The notes: a model not told the origin generated them from the letters alone. Shown: positions 10,225 to 18,917, numbered from the stretch's first letter. The stretch: 64,000 nt of DNA from Wenxinia marina DSM 24838 (GCF_000379485.1 NZ_KB902278.1:62001-126000), one strand, 5' to 3'. Numbers and translations: made by a program.

Positions 10225-11985
10225 TCACTCTTCCTCGGGGTCGAGGTCGGGAACGGCCGCCGGGCGGAACATGAGGGTCACACGATAGGCGTCGTCGGTC
10301 TTCACTGTTTCGTACGTGCCACCCACCTGGACCGCGAACGCGGACAGGAGACGGGCGCCGAGGCCGGTGCCTCCGTCGAGGTCCGCGGTGTCGGCCCCCG
10401 GCGCCGGAAGGCTGTTGGAGATTTCGAGCCGCGCTGGCCCGTCTTCCTCGTCCCGGCACAGGCTGACGCGCAGGCTCGGCGTCGCCTCGAGGCCGAGGCC
10501 CGCGTACTTCATCGCATTGGTCAGCGCCTCGGTCACGAAGAGGGACAGCGGCACCGCCTGGTCGGGCAGCAGGCGCAGCGGCGCGAAGTCGGTCTGCAGG
10601 TCGATCGGCCGGCCCGGCGCCGTCGACAGGCGGACGATCTGCTGCACGATCTCGGACAGCAGTTCCTCGGCGTGGATCGTGGTGAGGCCGCTGGTCTGGT
10701 ACAGTTCCTTGTGCACCGTCGCGAGACTCATCACCCGCTCCTGCAGGCCGCGGATCAGGCGCTTGGCCTCGGGGGAGCGGGCGGTGCGCATCTGCAGGTT
10801 CATGATCGACGCGATGAGCTGCAGGTTGTTCTTCACCCGGTGATGCACCTCGCGCAGGAGCACCTCCTTCTGGTGGATCATGTCCTCCAGCTCGGCCTCG
10901 TCGCGCAGGATCGTGTCGGTCATGCGGACGAAGGCATCCGACACCTCGCGGATTTCACGGGGGGCCGTCTCGGTCCGGAGATCGCCCACGATGCGCCCGC
11001 CGCCGGCGAACAGGCCCATCGACCGGCGCAACCCGCCGATGTGACGCAGGATCAGCCTGTTCGCCGCGAACCACGCGACGAACAGGCCGCACAGCCACAT
11101 CGCGACGGGCAGAAGCAGCGGGGACAGGGAAGACGACAGGTCCAGCTCGGCCAGCCCGCGCGGCCAGCTGCCCATCGCGTAGAGGCGGCCGTTCACGATC
11201 GGGACGACGGAATAGACACGCTCTTCTCCGTCGACCGCGATGCCGGTGAAAGACAGCGGCTCTGCTCCCGCCAGCAGCTGGAGCGAGCGGTCCGACGGCA
11301 GCATTTCCTGGGCGATGTCCGTCGGGACCGACGAGGTGAGAAATCGGCCCTCTCCGTCGAAGGTGACGAGCGTCACCGACCGCTCCACCGGGAGATCGAG
11401 GTTCGTCAGCGGGTCGCGCGCGGCCAGCGTAGCCTGGGGGACCGAGATCGAGATCCACCCGATCCGGGTGCCGGCGTCGTCACGCACCGGATTGGTCACG
11501 CCGACGATCGACACGCCGGAAACCGCGCCGCGCGGATTGATGTAGAACATCGGCTGATCGGAGTTCCGGAACTGACCGTAGCCGACACTGCCGGTGGCAT
11601 CGACTGGTCCCTCGGCGGTCGAGCATTCGATCATCCCGTCGTTGGGGATGTAACCGATGAACGCGAATTCGGGGTTCGGGTCGGCGACGCGCCGCATCGC
11701 CGCCGAGCAGGCCTCGGGGTCGTCCAGGATATCGGAAACCGTCGCGGCAAGTCCGGCCGCGACGCCCTGTGCCTCGCTCAGCAGGCGGACCTCGCGGCTC
11801 GCGGCGCGCAGCGTGACGCCCATCAGGGCCGCCTGGCTGCGGCCCTGAGCCTCGCGGATGACGGCGAGCGTCTGCAGCAGGGCGATCACCCCCAGCGGCA
11901 GCAGCGCTACCGCGACGGAAAGTGAAAGCTGGACCCCGAGCTTGTCGAAGAAACGCCGGAGCGGCCGCCCCGGGGCGGTAGTCAT
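10225..11985 (-). CDS. membrane sensor histidine kinase, HisKA_2/HWE type, of the stress-response locus
   Basis: The 586-aa kinase has a transmembrane helix at about 19-42, a periplasmic Cache-like sensor (45-285), a second transmembrane helix at about 286-308, a HAMP-like linker, the HisKA_2 dimerisation box EVHHRVKNNLQLIASIMNLQMR-type segment (His at 381/382, the second aligned with the phospho-acceptor) and a C-terminal HATPase domain with the asparagine motif EALTNAMKYA and glycine box GGTGLGARLL. Kinases of this class phosphorylate PhyR in the alphaproteobacterial general stress response. Its ATG overlaps the ecfG stop (ATGA), so it sits in the nepR-ecfG operon. A PhyK-like role is well supported by context; the signal sensed is unknown. 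Confidence 0.88.
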   Translation of the reverse strand: MTTAPGRPLRRFFDKLGVQLSLSVAVALLPLGVIALLQTLAVIREAQGRSQAALMGVTLRAASREVRLLSEAQGVAAGLAATVSDILDDPEACSAAMRRVADPNPEFAFIGYIPNDGMIECSTAEGPVDATGSVGYGQFRNSDQPMFYINPRGAVSGVSIVGVTNPVRDDAGTRIGWISISVPQATLAARDPLTNLDLPVERSVTLVTFDGEGRFLTSSVPTDIAQEMLPSDRSLQLLAGAEPLSFTGIAVDGEERVYSVVPIVNGRLYAMGSWPRGLAELDLSSSLSPLLLPVAMWLCGLFVAWFAANRLILRHIGGLRRSMGLFAGGGRIVGDLRTETAPREIREVSDAFVRMTDTILRDEAELEDMIHQKEVLLREVHHRVKNNLQLIASIMNLQMRTARSPEAKRLIRGLQERVMSLATVHKELYQTSGLTTIHAEELLSEIVQQIVRLSTAPGRPIDLQTDFAPLRLLPDQAVPLSLFVTEALTNAMKYAGLGLEATPSLRVSLCRDEEDGPARLEISNSLPAPGADTADLDGGTGLGARLLSAFAVQVGGTYETVKTDDAYRVTLMFRPAAVPDLDPEEE

Positions 11986-12545
11986 GCCGCCTGCACTCCC
12001 GACTTGCCCATGATGCTCATCGTGGCCGCGTCGCCGCCCAGAAGGACGTCCTCGCCGTCCTCGAGGTGCAGCAGCTCGGCAAGTCGGGCGCGGGCCCGGC
12101 TGGCGCGGCTCTTCACCGTGCCGACCTTGACGCCCATCATGTCGGCCGCCTCGTCGTAACCGAAGCCGGACGCGCCGACGAGGATCAGGACCTCGCGATG
12201 CTCGGCCGACAGCTGGTCGAAGGCGCGCTTGAAGTCGCTCATCGCAAGCCGGCCGTCATGGCTCGGCTTCTCGAACAGCGTCTCGGAATAGGCCCCGTCC
12301 GGATCGGGGACCTCGCGCTTGCGCTTGCGGCGGTCGGAATAGAACGTGTTCCGCAGGATGGTGAACAGCCACGCCCGCATGTTCGAGCCGGGCTGGAACG
12401 TGTTGATCTTGGTCCAGGCCTTCACGATCGTGTCCTGCACGAGATCGTCGGCGTTGGCCGAGTTGCGGGTCAGGGACAGCGCAAAGGCCCGGAGCGGCTT
12501 GAGGTGCTCCTGGATTTCGTCTCGCGGATCGGCGTGATCGCTCAT
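11982..12545 (-). CDS. ecfG: RNA polymerase sigma factor EcfG (general stress response)
   Basis: The 187-aa protein is an ECF15-type sigma factor. Region 2 is visible as LRAFALSLTRNSANADDLVQDT and the -10 recognition part MRAWLFTILRNTFYSDRRKR. Region 4 carries LSAEHREVLILVGASGFGYDEAA with the helix-turn-helix GVKVGTVKSRASRARARL. EcfG directs RNA polymerase to stress promoters once NepR is titrated away by phosphorylated PhyR. It overlaps nepR upstream and the kinase downstream, both by four bases. The nepR-ecfG promoter itself has an EcfG-like site, implying positive autoregulation. Confidence 0.96.
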   Translation of the reverse strand: MSDHADPRDEIQEHLKPLRAFALSLTRNSANADDLVQDTIVKAWTKINTFQPGSNMRAWLFTILRNTFYSDRRKRKREVPDPDGAYSETLFEKPSHDGRLAMSDFKRAFDQLSAEHREVLILVGASGFGYDEAADMMGVKVGTVKSRASRARARLAELLHLEDGEDVLLGGDAATMSIMGKSGVQAA

Positions 12546-12703
12546 TCACGGCCCTCCTTGTCGCGGAGCTTGTCGAGAAGGTCCTTGAACTTGTCCGGTA
12601 TCTCCTCGTTCAGCGCGTCCTCGTACACCCGACGCAGATTGTCATTGATCTGCCTCCGGATGGTGGACTTGCTCGGCTGCTCCGCCATATCAACCCCTGT
12701 CAT
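12542..12703 (-). CDS. nepR: anti-sigma factor NepR
   Basis: NepR binds EcfG and blocks it until PhyR-phosphate displaces it. The core motif is present: STIRRQINDNLRRVYEDAL followed by EEIPDKFKDLLDKL. The ATG at 12703 has AGGGG 7 bases upstream and gives 53 aa. An alternative ATG at 12688 (also with AGGGG, 5 bases away) would give 48 aa and is nearly as good. The stop overlaps the ecfG start (ATGA), typical for this pair. Confidence 0.93.
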   Translation of the reverse strand: MTGVDMAEQPSKSTIRRQINDNLRRVYEDALNEEIPDKFKDLLDKLRDKEGRE

Positions 12704-12726
12704 CAACGTTCCCCTGCGCCGCATTC

Positions 12727-12752
12727 GGAACCAAACTGCGGGCAGGTGTGTT
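12727..12752 (+). promoter_or_regulatory. EcfG-type promoter of phyR
   Basis: GGAAC at 12727-12731 is followed after 17 bases by TGTT at 12749-12752, one base off the CGTT consensus. The predicted transcript would start about 25 bases before the phyR ATG. It overlaps the oppositely oriented nepR promoter. Confidence 0.65.
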
Positions 12753-12759
12753 CGGTTCC
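12734..12759 (-). promoter_or_regulatory. EcfG-type promoter of nepR-ecfG-kinase
   Basis: On the minus strand GGAAC (12759-12755) is followed after 17 bases by AGTT (12737-12734), close to the GGAAC-N17-CGTT consensus. It gives a leader of about 25-30 bases before nepR. The element shares most of its bases with the phyR promoter, so polymerase can sit on only one of the two at a time. Confidence 0.65.
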
Positions 12760-12784
12760 CAAGGACCTTAGTGGGGAGCACTCA

Positions 12785-13582
12785 ATGTCAAAAGATATCG
12801 CGGCGGTGGTGGGGGAAAATCTGCCCTACCTGCGGCGCTACGCGCGGGCGCTGACGGGCAGTCAGACCACCGGCGACACCTATGCTGCGGCAACGCTGGA
12901 AGCGCTTATCGCCGACCCGTCGATGATGGAAACCGAGAGCTCGCCCAAGGTGGCGCTGTTCCACACGTTCCACATGATCTGGTCGTCGTCGGGCGCCCCG
13001 CTCGGCGCGCCGGACGATGCGATCTCGGCGCGGGCGCAGCATCACCTTGCCAAGCTGACGCCGAAGACGCGCGAGGCGCTCCTGCTGTCCACGATCGAGG
13101 GCTTCACCGACCCCGAGATCGCCGGGATCATGCAGATCGACCTCGACGAAGCGGCGCAGCTGCAGGAGATCGCCGTCAACGAGATGTCGGAGTCGGTCTC
13201 GGGCCGGGTCATGATCATCGAGGACGAGGCCATCATCGCGATGGACCTTCAGGCCACGGTGCAGGAGCTGGGTCACGACGTGACCGGCATCGCCCGCACC
13301 CGCAAGGAGGCGGTGGCGCTCGCCAAGACGACGACGCCGGACCTGATCCTCGCCGACATCCAGCTGGCCGACAACTCGTCCGGCATCGAGGCGGTCAAGG
13401 ACATCCTCGCCGATCACCCGGAAATTCCGGTCGTCTTCATCACCGCCTTCCCCGAGCGGCTGCTGACCGGCGAGCGGCCGGAACCGGCGTTCCTCATCAC
13501 CAAGCCCTATGTCGAGGCGCAGGTGCGATCGGCAGTGAGCCAGGCGATGTTCTTCGCCTCGACCGAGACGCTTCACGCCTGA
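12785..13582 (+). CDS. phyR: PhyR, anti-anti-sigma response regulator
   Basis: The 265-aa protein has the diagnostic PhyR architecture: an N-terminal sigma-factor-like domain (residues 1-135, resembling EcfG regions 2 and 4) and a C-terminal receiver domain (140-260). The receiver keeps the acidic pocket E146/D147, the phospho-acceptor D191 in LILADIQL, the Thr of VVFITAF and the conserved Lys of ITKPY. When phosphorylated, the sigma-like part binds NepR and frees EcfG. The ATG at 12785 has GGGGAG upstream; a longer in-frame start at 12746 lies inside the promoter and is unlikely. The gene is transcribed divergently from nepR-ecfG. Confidence 0.96.
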   Translation: MSKDIAAVVGENLPYLRRYARALTGSQTTGDTYAAATLEALIADPSMMETESSPKVALFHTFHMIWSSSGAPLGAPDDAISARAQHHLAKLTPKTREALLLSTIEGFTDPEIAGIMQIDLDEAAQLQEIAVNEMSESVSGRVMIIEDEAIIAMDLQATVQELGHDVTGIARTRKEAVALAKTTTPDLILADIQLADNSSGIEAVKDILADHPEIPVVFITAFPERLLTGERPEPAFLITKPYVEAQVRSAVSQAMFFASTETLHA

Positions 13583-13603
13583 CCGAGGCGCATCCCATCG
13601 GAC

Positions 13604-13635
13604 GAGGGCCGGCCGCCACGCGGTCGGCCCTTTTC
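13604..13635 (+). terminator. intrinsic terminator after phyR
   Basis: A GC-rich stem (GGGCCGGCC-type arms pairing across GCCACGC to GGTCGGCCC) runs into TTTTC at 13631-13635. It separates phyR from the convergent receiver-like gene. Confidence 0.65.
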
Positions 13636-13643
13636 ATTCGTGG

Positions 13644-14015
13644 TCAGGTCCGCTCGTCGAAGCGGGACAGAAGATTCAGCACCATCTCGTCCGTGAAGGG
13701 GCGGTGCAGGACCGGCCAGCGCCCCGCCGGCATCCGCGTCTCCGCCAGCTCGCCGAACAGCACGACCTGGCCGCCGCGCGCGGTGATCTCGGTTTCCAGC
13801 CGCGAGCCGGCGAAGGTGTCGGGGTCCGTCTCGACCACCGCGACCTGCAGATCGGACACGTCCGGCAACCGCTCCAGCGCCTCCTCGGGCGAGCGGCACA
13901 CCATGATCGGGCCTTTTCCGAACGCGTCCTGAAGCGTCAGGGCGAGGTCTTCGGCAATCACCTCGTGCCTGACGAGCACCAGGCACGCGGGCTTGCGCAG
14001 TCTTGTCTTGTCCAA
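13644..14015 (-). CDS. receiver-like single-domain protein, degenerate
   Basis: The 123-aa product has the size and alternating pattern of a response-regulator receiver: CLVLVRHEVIAEDLALTL at the N-terminus, a beta strand LQVAVVETDPDTF where the phospho-acceptor should be, VVLFGE, and LHRPFTDEMVL at the end. The key residues are altered: the acidic pair is HE, the Lys before the final Pro is Arg, and only an ETD cluster is available at the acceptor position. It may be a pseudo-receiver that binds partners without phosphorylation. It sits between phyR and a Crp-like regulator and is convergent with phyR, so a link with the stress system is plausible but unproven. Confidence 0.6.
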   Translation of the reverse strand: MDKTRLRKPACLVLVRHEVIAEDLALTLQDAFGKGPIMVCRSPEEALERLPDVSDLQVAVVETDPDTFAGSRLETEITARGGQVVLFGELAETRMPAGRWPVLHRPFTDEMVLNLLSRFDERT

Positions 14016-14101
14016 CGGTCCACCGCCTCTTCGTCACCGTGGACATGACGTGCAATGACGACGCCTTCATTAACCTAGTACATACCGCTACAACTATTCG
14101 C

Positions 14102-14830
14102 ATGAAGTTCGACTGCACGTCCTGCCCGCTGCGCCGCCACGAGGTCTTCGAGAAGATGACCCCGGAAGAGGTCGCCTTCATGATGGAGTTCAAGTCGGGA
14201 GAGATGACGGTCGATCCGGGTGCCACGATCCTGATGCAGGGCTCGAACTCGCCGCAGACCTTCACCGTCCTCGACGGCATCGGCGTGCGCTACCTGATGC
14301 TCGAGAACGGCCGCCGTCAGGTCATCAACTTCCTGTTTCCCGGTGACTTCCTCGGCCTTCAGGCCAGCATGACCGGCGAACTCGGCCATTCGATCGACGC
14401 GGTCACGCCGATGACCCTGTGCGCCTTCCAGCGCAAGGACTTCTGGCAGCTGTTCCGCCAGCATCCCGAGCGCGCCTACGACCTCACCTGGATCGCCGCG
14501 ACCGAGCATCACTTCCTCGGCGAGACGATCGCCAGCCTCGGCCAGCGCTCGGCGATCGAGAGGGTGAGCTGGGCGCTGGTGCGGATCTACCAGCGGCTCG
14601 AGGCGGTCGGCCTCGCCCGGCAGGGGCAGACCCGGCTGCCGATCCGGCAACAGGATCTGGCGGATGCGCTGGGCCTGTCGCTGGTCCACACCAACAAGAC
14701 ACTGGGCGAGCTGCGGCGCCGTCAGCTCGCCCACTGGCGCGACGGCCTGCTCCGGCTCAACGATCTGGAAGAGCTGGCGCGGATCGCCATGATCGAGCTC
14801 GAGCCGATCCAGACTCGGCCCCTGATCTGA
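14102..14830 (+). CDS. Crp/Fnr family transcriptional regulator
   Basis: The 242-aa protein has a cyclic-nucleotide-binding-like domain (residues 20-130, with FTVLDGIGVRYLMLENGRRQVINFLFPGDFLGL) and a C-terminal winged helix-turn-helix (IRQQDLADALGLSLVHTNKTLGELRRR). The N-terminus has only C5 and C8, so the four-cysteine FNR iron-sulfur site is absent; oxygen sensing through such a cluster is unlikely. The start at 14102 fits the family best, but ATGs at 14045 and 14003 are in frame. An A+T-rich stretch (TTAACCTAGTACATA, about 14073-14087) just upstream is the probable promoter area. The next gene follows by 7 bases. Confidence 0.85.
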   Translation: MKFDCTSCPLRRHEVFEKMTPEEVAFMMEFKSGEMTVDPGATILMQGSNSPQTFTVLDGIGVRYLMLENGRRQVINFLFPGDFLGLQASMTGELGHSIDAVTPMTLCAFQRKDFWQLFRQHPERAYDLTWIAATEHHFLGETIASLGQRSAIERVSWALVRIYQRLEAVGLARQGQTRLPIRQQDLADALGLSLVHTNKTLGELRRRQLAHWRDGLLRLNDLEELARIAMIELEPIQTRPLI

Positions 14831-14837
14831 GAGACCC

Positions 14838-16004
14838 ATGTCCCTGAAATTCGCCGACAGCCTGTCCCGCCTCGGGACCGAATCCGCCTTCGTCGTCCTC
14901 GCCCGCGCACAGGAGCTTGCCGCCTCGGGCCGCGACGTCATCAACCTCGGGATCGGCCAGCCAGACTTCCGCACGCCCGAGCACATCGTCGAGGCGGGCA
15001 TCCGCGCCCTGCGCGACGGCCACCACGGATATACCCCCGCGACCGGGATCCCCGCGCTGCGCGAGGCGGTGGCGGCGGACCTGCACCGCCGCCACGGCGC
15101 CGAGGTGGACCCCGGCTGCGTCGTCGTCGTCCCGGGCGGCAAGCCGACGATGTTCTTCGCCGTCCTGATGTTCGGCCAGCCGGGCGCAGAGATCCTGTAT
15201 CCCAATCCCGGGTTCCCGATCTACGAATCCGTCATCCGCTACTCCGGGGCGGAGGCCGTGCCCTACCCGCTGGAAGAGGCGACGGGCTACGCCTTTTCGG
15301 CCGAGGACGTGCTGTCGCGGATCACGCCGGCGACCCGCCTTCTCATCATCAACAGCCCGGCCAACCCGACGGGCGGCGTGACGCCCAAGGAAGAGATCGA
15401 CCGTCTCGTCGCCGGTCTCGCCGACCATCCGCAGGTCGCGCTCCTGTCCGACGAGATCTACAGCCAGATGCTGTACGACGGGCGCGAGCACGTCTCGCTG
15501 CTGCGCTATCCCGAGATCCGCGACCGGCTGATCCTGCTGGACGGCTGGTCCAAGACCTACGCCATGACCGGCTGGCGCCTCGGCTATGCGGTCTGGCCGG
15601 CGGCGGCGGTGCCGCACGTCACCCGCCTCTGCATCAACGACCATTCCTGCGTGAACGCGAGCGCGCAATATGCCGGTCTCGCCGCCCTGACCGGCCCGCA
15701 GGACGAGGTGACCGCGATGGTCGCGCAGTTCGACGCGCGACGGCGCGTGATCGTGGACGCCCTGAACGCCCTGCCGGGGATGCGGTGCCCCGATCCCGGC
15801 GGCGCCTTCTATGCCTTCGCCAACGTCGAGGGGACGGGCCTCACCTCCCGCCAGGCGCAGGACCGATTCCTCGAGGAGGCGGGCGTCGCCACCGTGTCGG
15901 GGACGTCCTTCGGCGCATGGGGCGAGGGGTATCTGCGCTTCAGCTATGCCAACTCCACCGACAACATCCGCGAGGCGATGCGGCGGATCGGCGAGGTGCT
16001 GTGA
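14838..16004 (+). CDS. class I/II pyridoxal-phosphate aminotransferase
   Basis: The 388-aa protein is a fold-type I aminotransferase close to aspartate/aromatic and branched-chain types. Visible elements are the N-terminal LGIGQPDFRTPEHI, the substrate loop GYTPATGIPALREAV, NSPANPTGG, the cofactor-binding D205-E206-I-Y, and the Schiff-base lysine K239 in DGWSKTYAMTGWRLGY. Length is normal. It starts 7 bases after the Crp-like gene and overlaps the next gene (TGATG). The amino donor cannot be told from sequence. Confidence 0.9.
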   Translation: MSLKFADSLSRLGTESAFVVLARAQELAASGRDVINLGIGQPDFRTPEHIVEAGIRALRDGHHGYTPATGIPALREAVAADLHRRHGAEVDPGCVVVVPGGKPTMFFAVLMFGQPGAEILYPNPGFPIYESVIRYSGAEAVPYPLEEATGYAFSAEDVLSRITPATRLLIINSPANPTGGVTPKEEIDRLVAGLADHPQVALLSDEIYSQMLYDGREHVSLLRYPEIRDRLILLDGWSKTYAMTGWRLGYAVWPAAAVPHVTRLCINDHSCVNASAQYAGLAALTGPQDEVTAMVAQFDARRRVIVDALNALPGMRCPDPGGAFYAFANVEGTGLTSRQAQDRFLEEAGVATVSGTSFGAWGEGYLRFSYANSTDNIREAMRRIGEVL

Positions 16005-16996
16005 TGCAGGCGGGCCCGCGCATCCTGATCACCGGCGCGGCCGGGATGATCGGCCGCAAGCTGACGGCGGCGCTGGCGGCGGACGGCCTCGGCGGGCGGC
16101 CGGTGGCTGCGCTGCACCTCGTCGACGTGGTGCGGCCGGAGCCGCCCGAGAGCTTCGCCGGCGAGGTGGCGGCGACGGTCGCGGATCTCTCCGACGAGGG
16201 CGTGGCCGAGGCGCTGCTGTCCGGCCGCCCCGACATCGTCTTCCACCTCGCCGCCATCGTTTCGGGCGAGGCGGAGGCGGATTTCGACAAGGGCTACCGG
16301 ATCAACCTCGACGGCACCCGCGCGCTGTTCGAAGCGGCCCGAAGGCAGGGCGGGGACTATCGCCCGCGCATCGTCTTCTCGTCCTCCATCGCGGTCTTCG
16401 GCACGCCGTTTCCCGAGGTCATCCCCGACGACTACGTCCTGTCGCCCCGCACCAGCTATGGCGTGCAGAAGGCCGCGGGAGAGTTGCTGCTGTCCGACTA
16501 CTCCCGCCGCGGCTTCATCGATGGCGTCGCGCTGCGCCTGCCGACGGTGTGCATCCGCCCGGGCCGGCCGAACCTCGCCGCGTCGGGCTTCTTCTCGGGC
16601 ATCCTGCGCGAGCCGCTGAACGGCCAGCGCGCCGTCCTGCCGGTGTCGCCCGATGTCCGCCACTGGTTCGCCAGCCCCCGCTCCGCCGTCGGCTTCCTGC
16701 TGCACGCCGCCACCCTGCCGGCCGAGCGGCTGGACAAGCGCCGCTGCCTGACCATGCCGGGCTTCTCGGCCACCGTCGCCGAGCAGATCGAGGCGCTGGG
16801 TCGAGTGGCCGGAGCGGACGCCGTCGCCCTCATCGACCACGTGCCGGACCCGGACATCGCCCGCATCGTCGACAGTTGGCCCCGCGCCTTCGAGACGCCC
16901 CGCGCCGTGGCGCTGGGTTTCCGGGCCGAGACGGACATGGACGAGATCGTACAGGTCTACATCGAGGACGAGCTGGAAGGCGCCCGGCGCTCCTGA
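16004..16996 (+). CDS. NAD-dependent epimerase/dehydratase, D-erythronate dehydrogenase-like
   Basis: The 330-aa extended short-chain dehydrogenase has the nucleotide-binding motif TGAAGMIG at 10-17 and the catalytic Y152-x-x-x-K156 (SYGVQKA) with a serine run FSSSIAVFG at 125-133. The overall pattern (HLAAIVSGEAEADFDKGYRINLDG, LPTVCIRPGRPN) is that of DenD, which oxidises D-erythronate in four-carbon acid sugar catabolism. No kinase or isomerase partners (DenK/OtnC/OtnI) are adjacent, so the pathway assignment is tentative. It is coupled to the aminotransferase through TGATG. Confidence 0.75.
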   Translation: MQAGPRILITGAAGMIGRKLTAALAADGLGGRPVAALHLVDVVRPEPPESFAGEVAATVADLSDEGVAEALLSGRPDIVFHLAAIVSGEAEADFDKGYRINLDGTRALFEAARRQGGDYRPRIVFSSSIAVFGTPFPEVIPDDYVLSPRTSYGVQKAAGELLLSDYSRRGFIDGVALRLPTVCIRPGRPNLAASGFFSGILREPLNGQRAVLPVSPDVRHWFASPRSAVGFLLHAATLPAERLDKRRCLTMPGFSATVAEQIEALGRVAGADAVALIDHVPDPDIARIVDSWPRAFETPRAVALGFRAETDMDEIVQVYIEDELEGARRS

Positions 16997-17121
16997 CCGA
17001 GCCGCGCAGGCCTGAAGAAGCAGGTCTCTGCCATCGCAGCGGCGTCGCGGCGCGGTCCCCTTGACAGGTCTTGGGTCGTTGCGGAGGCAGGAGGCGTCAA
17101 GGCTGTGAGAGGTGACCGGGC

Positions 17122-18126
17122 ATGAGCAAGAGCTGGTCGATCGAGAGTGCCGCACTGAAGCTCGGCGACGAGCCCGGCCGACAGTCCGCGCTGGAGCGGC
17201 TGGACGTCCTCGACAGCGACCGGGAAGAGCAGTTCGACACGATCACCTCGCTCGTCCGGTCGTTCCTCGACGTGCCGGTCGCGGCGGTGACGCTGCTCGA
17301 CCGGGACCGTCAGTGGTTCAAGTCGATCCAGGGCCTCGACCTGGCCGAGTCGCCGCGCAAGGTGGCGATCTGCGACCACACGATCCGCAACAGGGACTGC
17401 CTCGTCGTGAGCGACCTCTCGCGCGACGGGCGCTTCCACGACAATCCGCTCGTGACGGGCGACCCGCACTTCCGCGCGTACGCGGGCGCTCCCCTGGTCA
17501 CGCCCGACGGCTACGCCGTCGGCGCCCTCTGCGCACTCGACGTGCGGCCGCGGGAGTTCACCGGAAAGCAGGTCGGCGTGCTGGCCGACTTCGCCGGCCT
17601 CGTCATGAACCAGCTGGAGCTGCGGCAGGTGGCGGACCGCGAGCCCCTGACCGGCCTCGCCACCCGTCGCGCCTTCCGCAGCGCCATCGCCTCGCTGATC
17701 GCCAGCTGCCGCCGGACGTCCGACAGCGCGGCGCTCGTCATCTTCGACCTCGATCACTTCAAGCGGATCAACGACACGTTCGGTCACCGCGCCGGCGACG
17801 CCGTGCTGGCGGAGGTCGGCCGCATCGTGGGGCGGTCGCTGCGCCGCACGGACTTCGCCGCCCGGATCGGTGGCGAGGAGTTCGCCATTCTGATGCACGG
17901 TGTCGAGGCGGAAGGCGCCGCGGCGGCCGCCGATCGCCTGCGCCTCGCCATCGCGGAGGCCGTCGCCCCGGCCTACCCGGACATCCGCTTCACCGCGAGC
18001 TTCGGCACGGCGATGCTCGCCCCGGGCACGGACACGCCCGACGACTGGACCGACGCCGCCGACCGGGCGCTCTACGAGGCCAAGGCTGGAGGTCGCAACA
18101 GGGTGGTCGTCGCCGGGGCGGGCTGA
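17122..18126 (+). CDS. GAF-domain diguanylate cyclase
   Basis: The 334-aa protein carries an N-terminal GAF domain (residues 20-165; RQWFKSIQGLDLAESPRKVAIC and YAGAPLVTPDGYAVGALC) and a C-terminal GGDEF domain. The active site is GGEEF at 250-254, a functional variant, and the inhibitory-site RxxD (R241-D244) lies five residues before it. The substrate and metal motif DLDHFKRINDTFGH is intact. It should make cyclic di-GMP with product inhibition, gated by a soluble ligand or redox signal at the GAF domain. No membrane segment is seen. TTGACA at 17061-17066 may be part of its promoter. Confidence 0.92.
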   Translation: MSKSWSIESAALKLGDEPGRQSALERLDVLDSDREEQFDTITSLVRSFLDVPVAAVTLLDRDRQWFKSIQGLDLAESPRKVAICDHTIRNRDCLVVSDLSRDGRFHDNPLVTGDPHFRAYAGAPLVTPDGYAVGALCALDVRPREFTGKQVGVLADFAGLVMNQLELRQVADREPLTGLATRRAFRSAIASLIASCRRTSDSAALVIFDLDHFKRINDTFGHRAGDAVLAEVGRIVGRSLRRTDFAARIGGEEFAILMHGVEAEGAAAAADRLRLAIAEAVAPAYPDIRFTASFGTAMLAPGTDTPDDWTDAADRALYEAKAGGRNRVVVAGAG

Positions 18127-18289
18127 CGCCGGCCGGCAGGCGCCGGATACCGGGAGGGGGCCGTCATCCCCCGGATGCCTGATCGAGACTATCGAAGGAC
18201 TTGGTGAACCGCCGGGAGCGGGTTCGACCTCCGGTCCAACCACGGAAACCGGAAATCCCGAGGCGGCGTATTGCGACTTCAAGGGAGCT

Positions 18290-18365
<76 letters not shown>

Positions 18366-18400
18366 AAGCCCGCGCCTTCTGCATTGGCCGGCGGGCGGTG

Positions 18401-18876
18401 TCAAGCGTCCGCGGGCGGGGTGGTCAGGTCGCGCGGCGTCAGCCTGTGGGCGCGGCCGAAGCCGGCGTTCAGGAACGCGCGGCCGGTCGACAGGCGGATC
18501 ATCGAGAAGTCGGCGAAGTCGTAGTAGAGCGCTGCCCTGCGGTGGGCGGCCATCCAGACCGGACGCAGCGCCGCCTTGTCCTCGGGCCGGGCGGTGCACG
18601 ACAGGGTCAGGCGCGGGCCGGCGAGGGGATCGCCTTTCGCGGCGGCTCGCCCAGCAGCAGCGAGGCCCGCGGATCCGCAGCGAGGGCGGCGGCGTGCAGT
18701 GACAGCGCGGAGACGAGGATCAGCACGTCGGGTCCGTCCGCCAGCACCGCGACCCGGGTCACCTGTGGCGCGCCGTCCGCATCCAGCGTCCCCAGCGCAC
18801 CGTGCCGCGCACCCGCGAGAGTCGCCTTGGCGGTGGCGCGGGCCGCGTCGTCGGCGGGCAGGACGGGATCGCTCAT
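18401..18876 (-). pseudogene. pyridoxamine 5'-phosphate oxidase-like (HugZ-type) gene, frameshifted
   Basis: From the ATG at 18876 the frame encodes a split-barrel flavin-binding start (MSDPVLPADDAARATAK, GALGTLDADGAPQVTRVAVLA) and then ends early at 18607. Shifting one base near 18625-18635 restores a clean continuation ([41 protein letters not shown]) down to a TGA at 18401-18403. The two parts together match the full HugZ/PNPOx family, about 158 aa. The missing base lies in CCGCCGCGAAAGG. Either the gene is broken or there is a single-base sequencing error. The intact half shows no other damage, so the event is recent or artificial. It lies between the outer-membrane-like gene and tRNA-Ala. 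Confidence 0.8.
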
Positions 18877-18917
18877 GACCCGAGACTGGAGCCGGGGCGC
18901 CCGGTGGGCAAGGCTCG

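Noticed and set aside
14102-14830. FNR-type oxygen sensor
   Set aside because: Only two N-terminal cysteines (C5, C8) are present; the cluster needs four.
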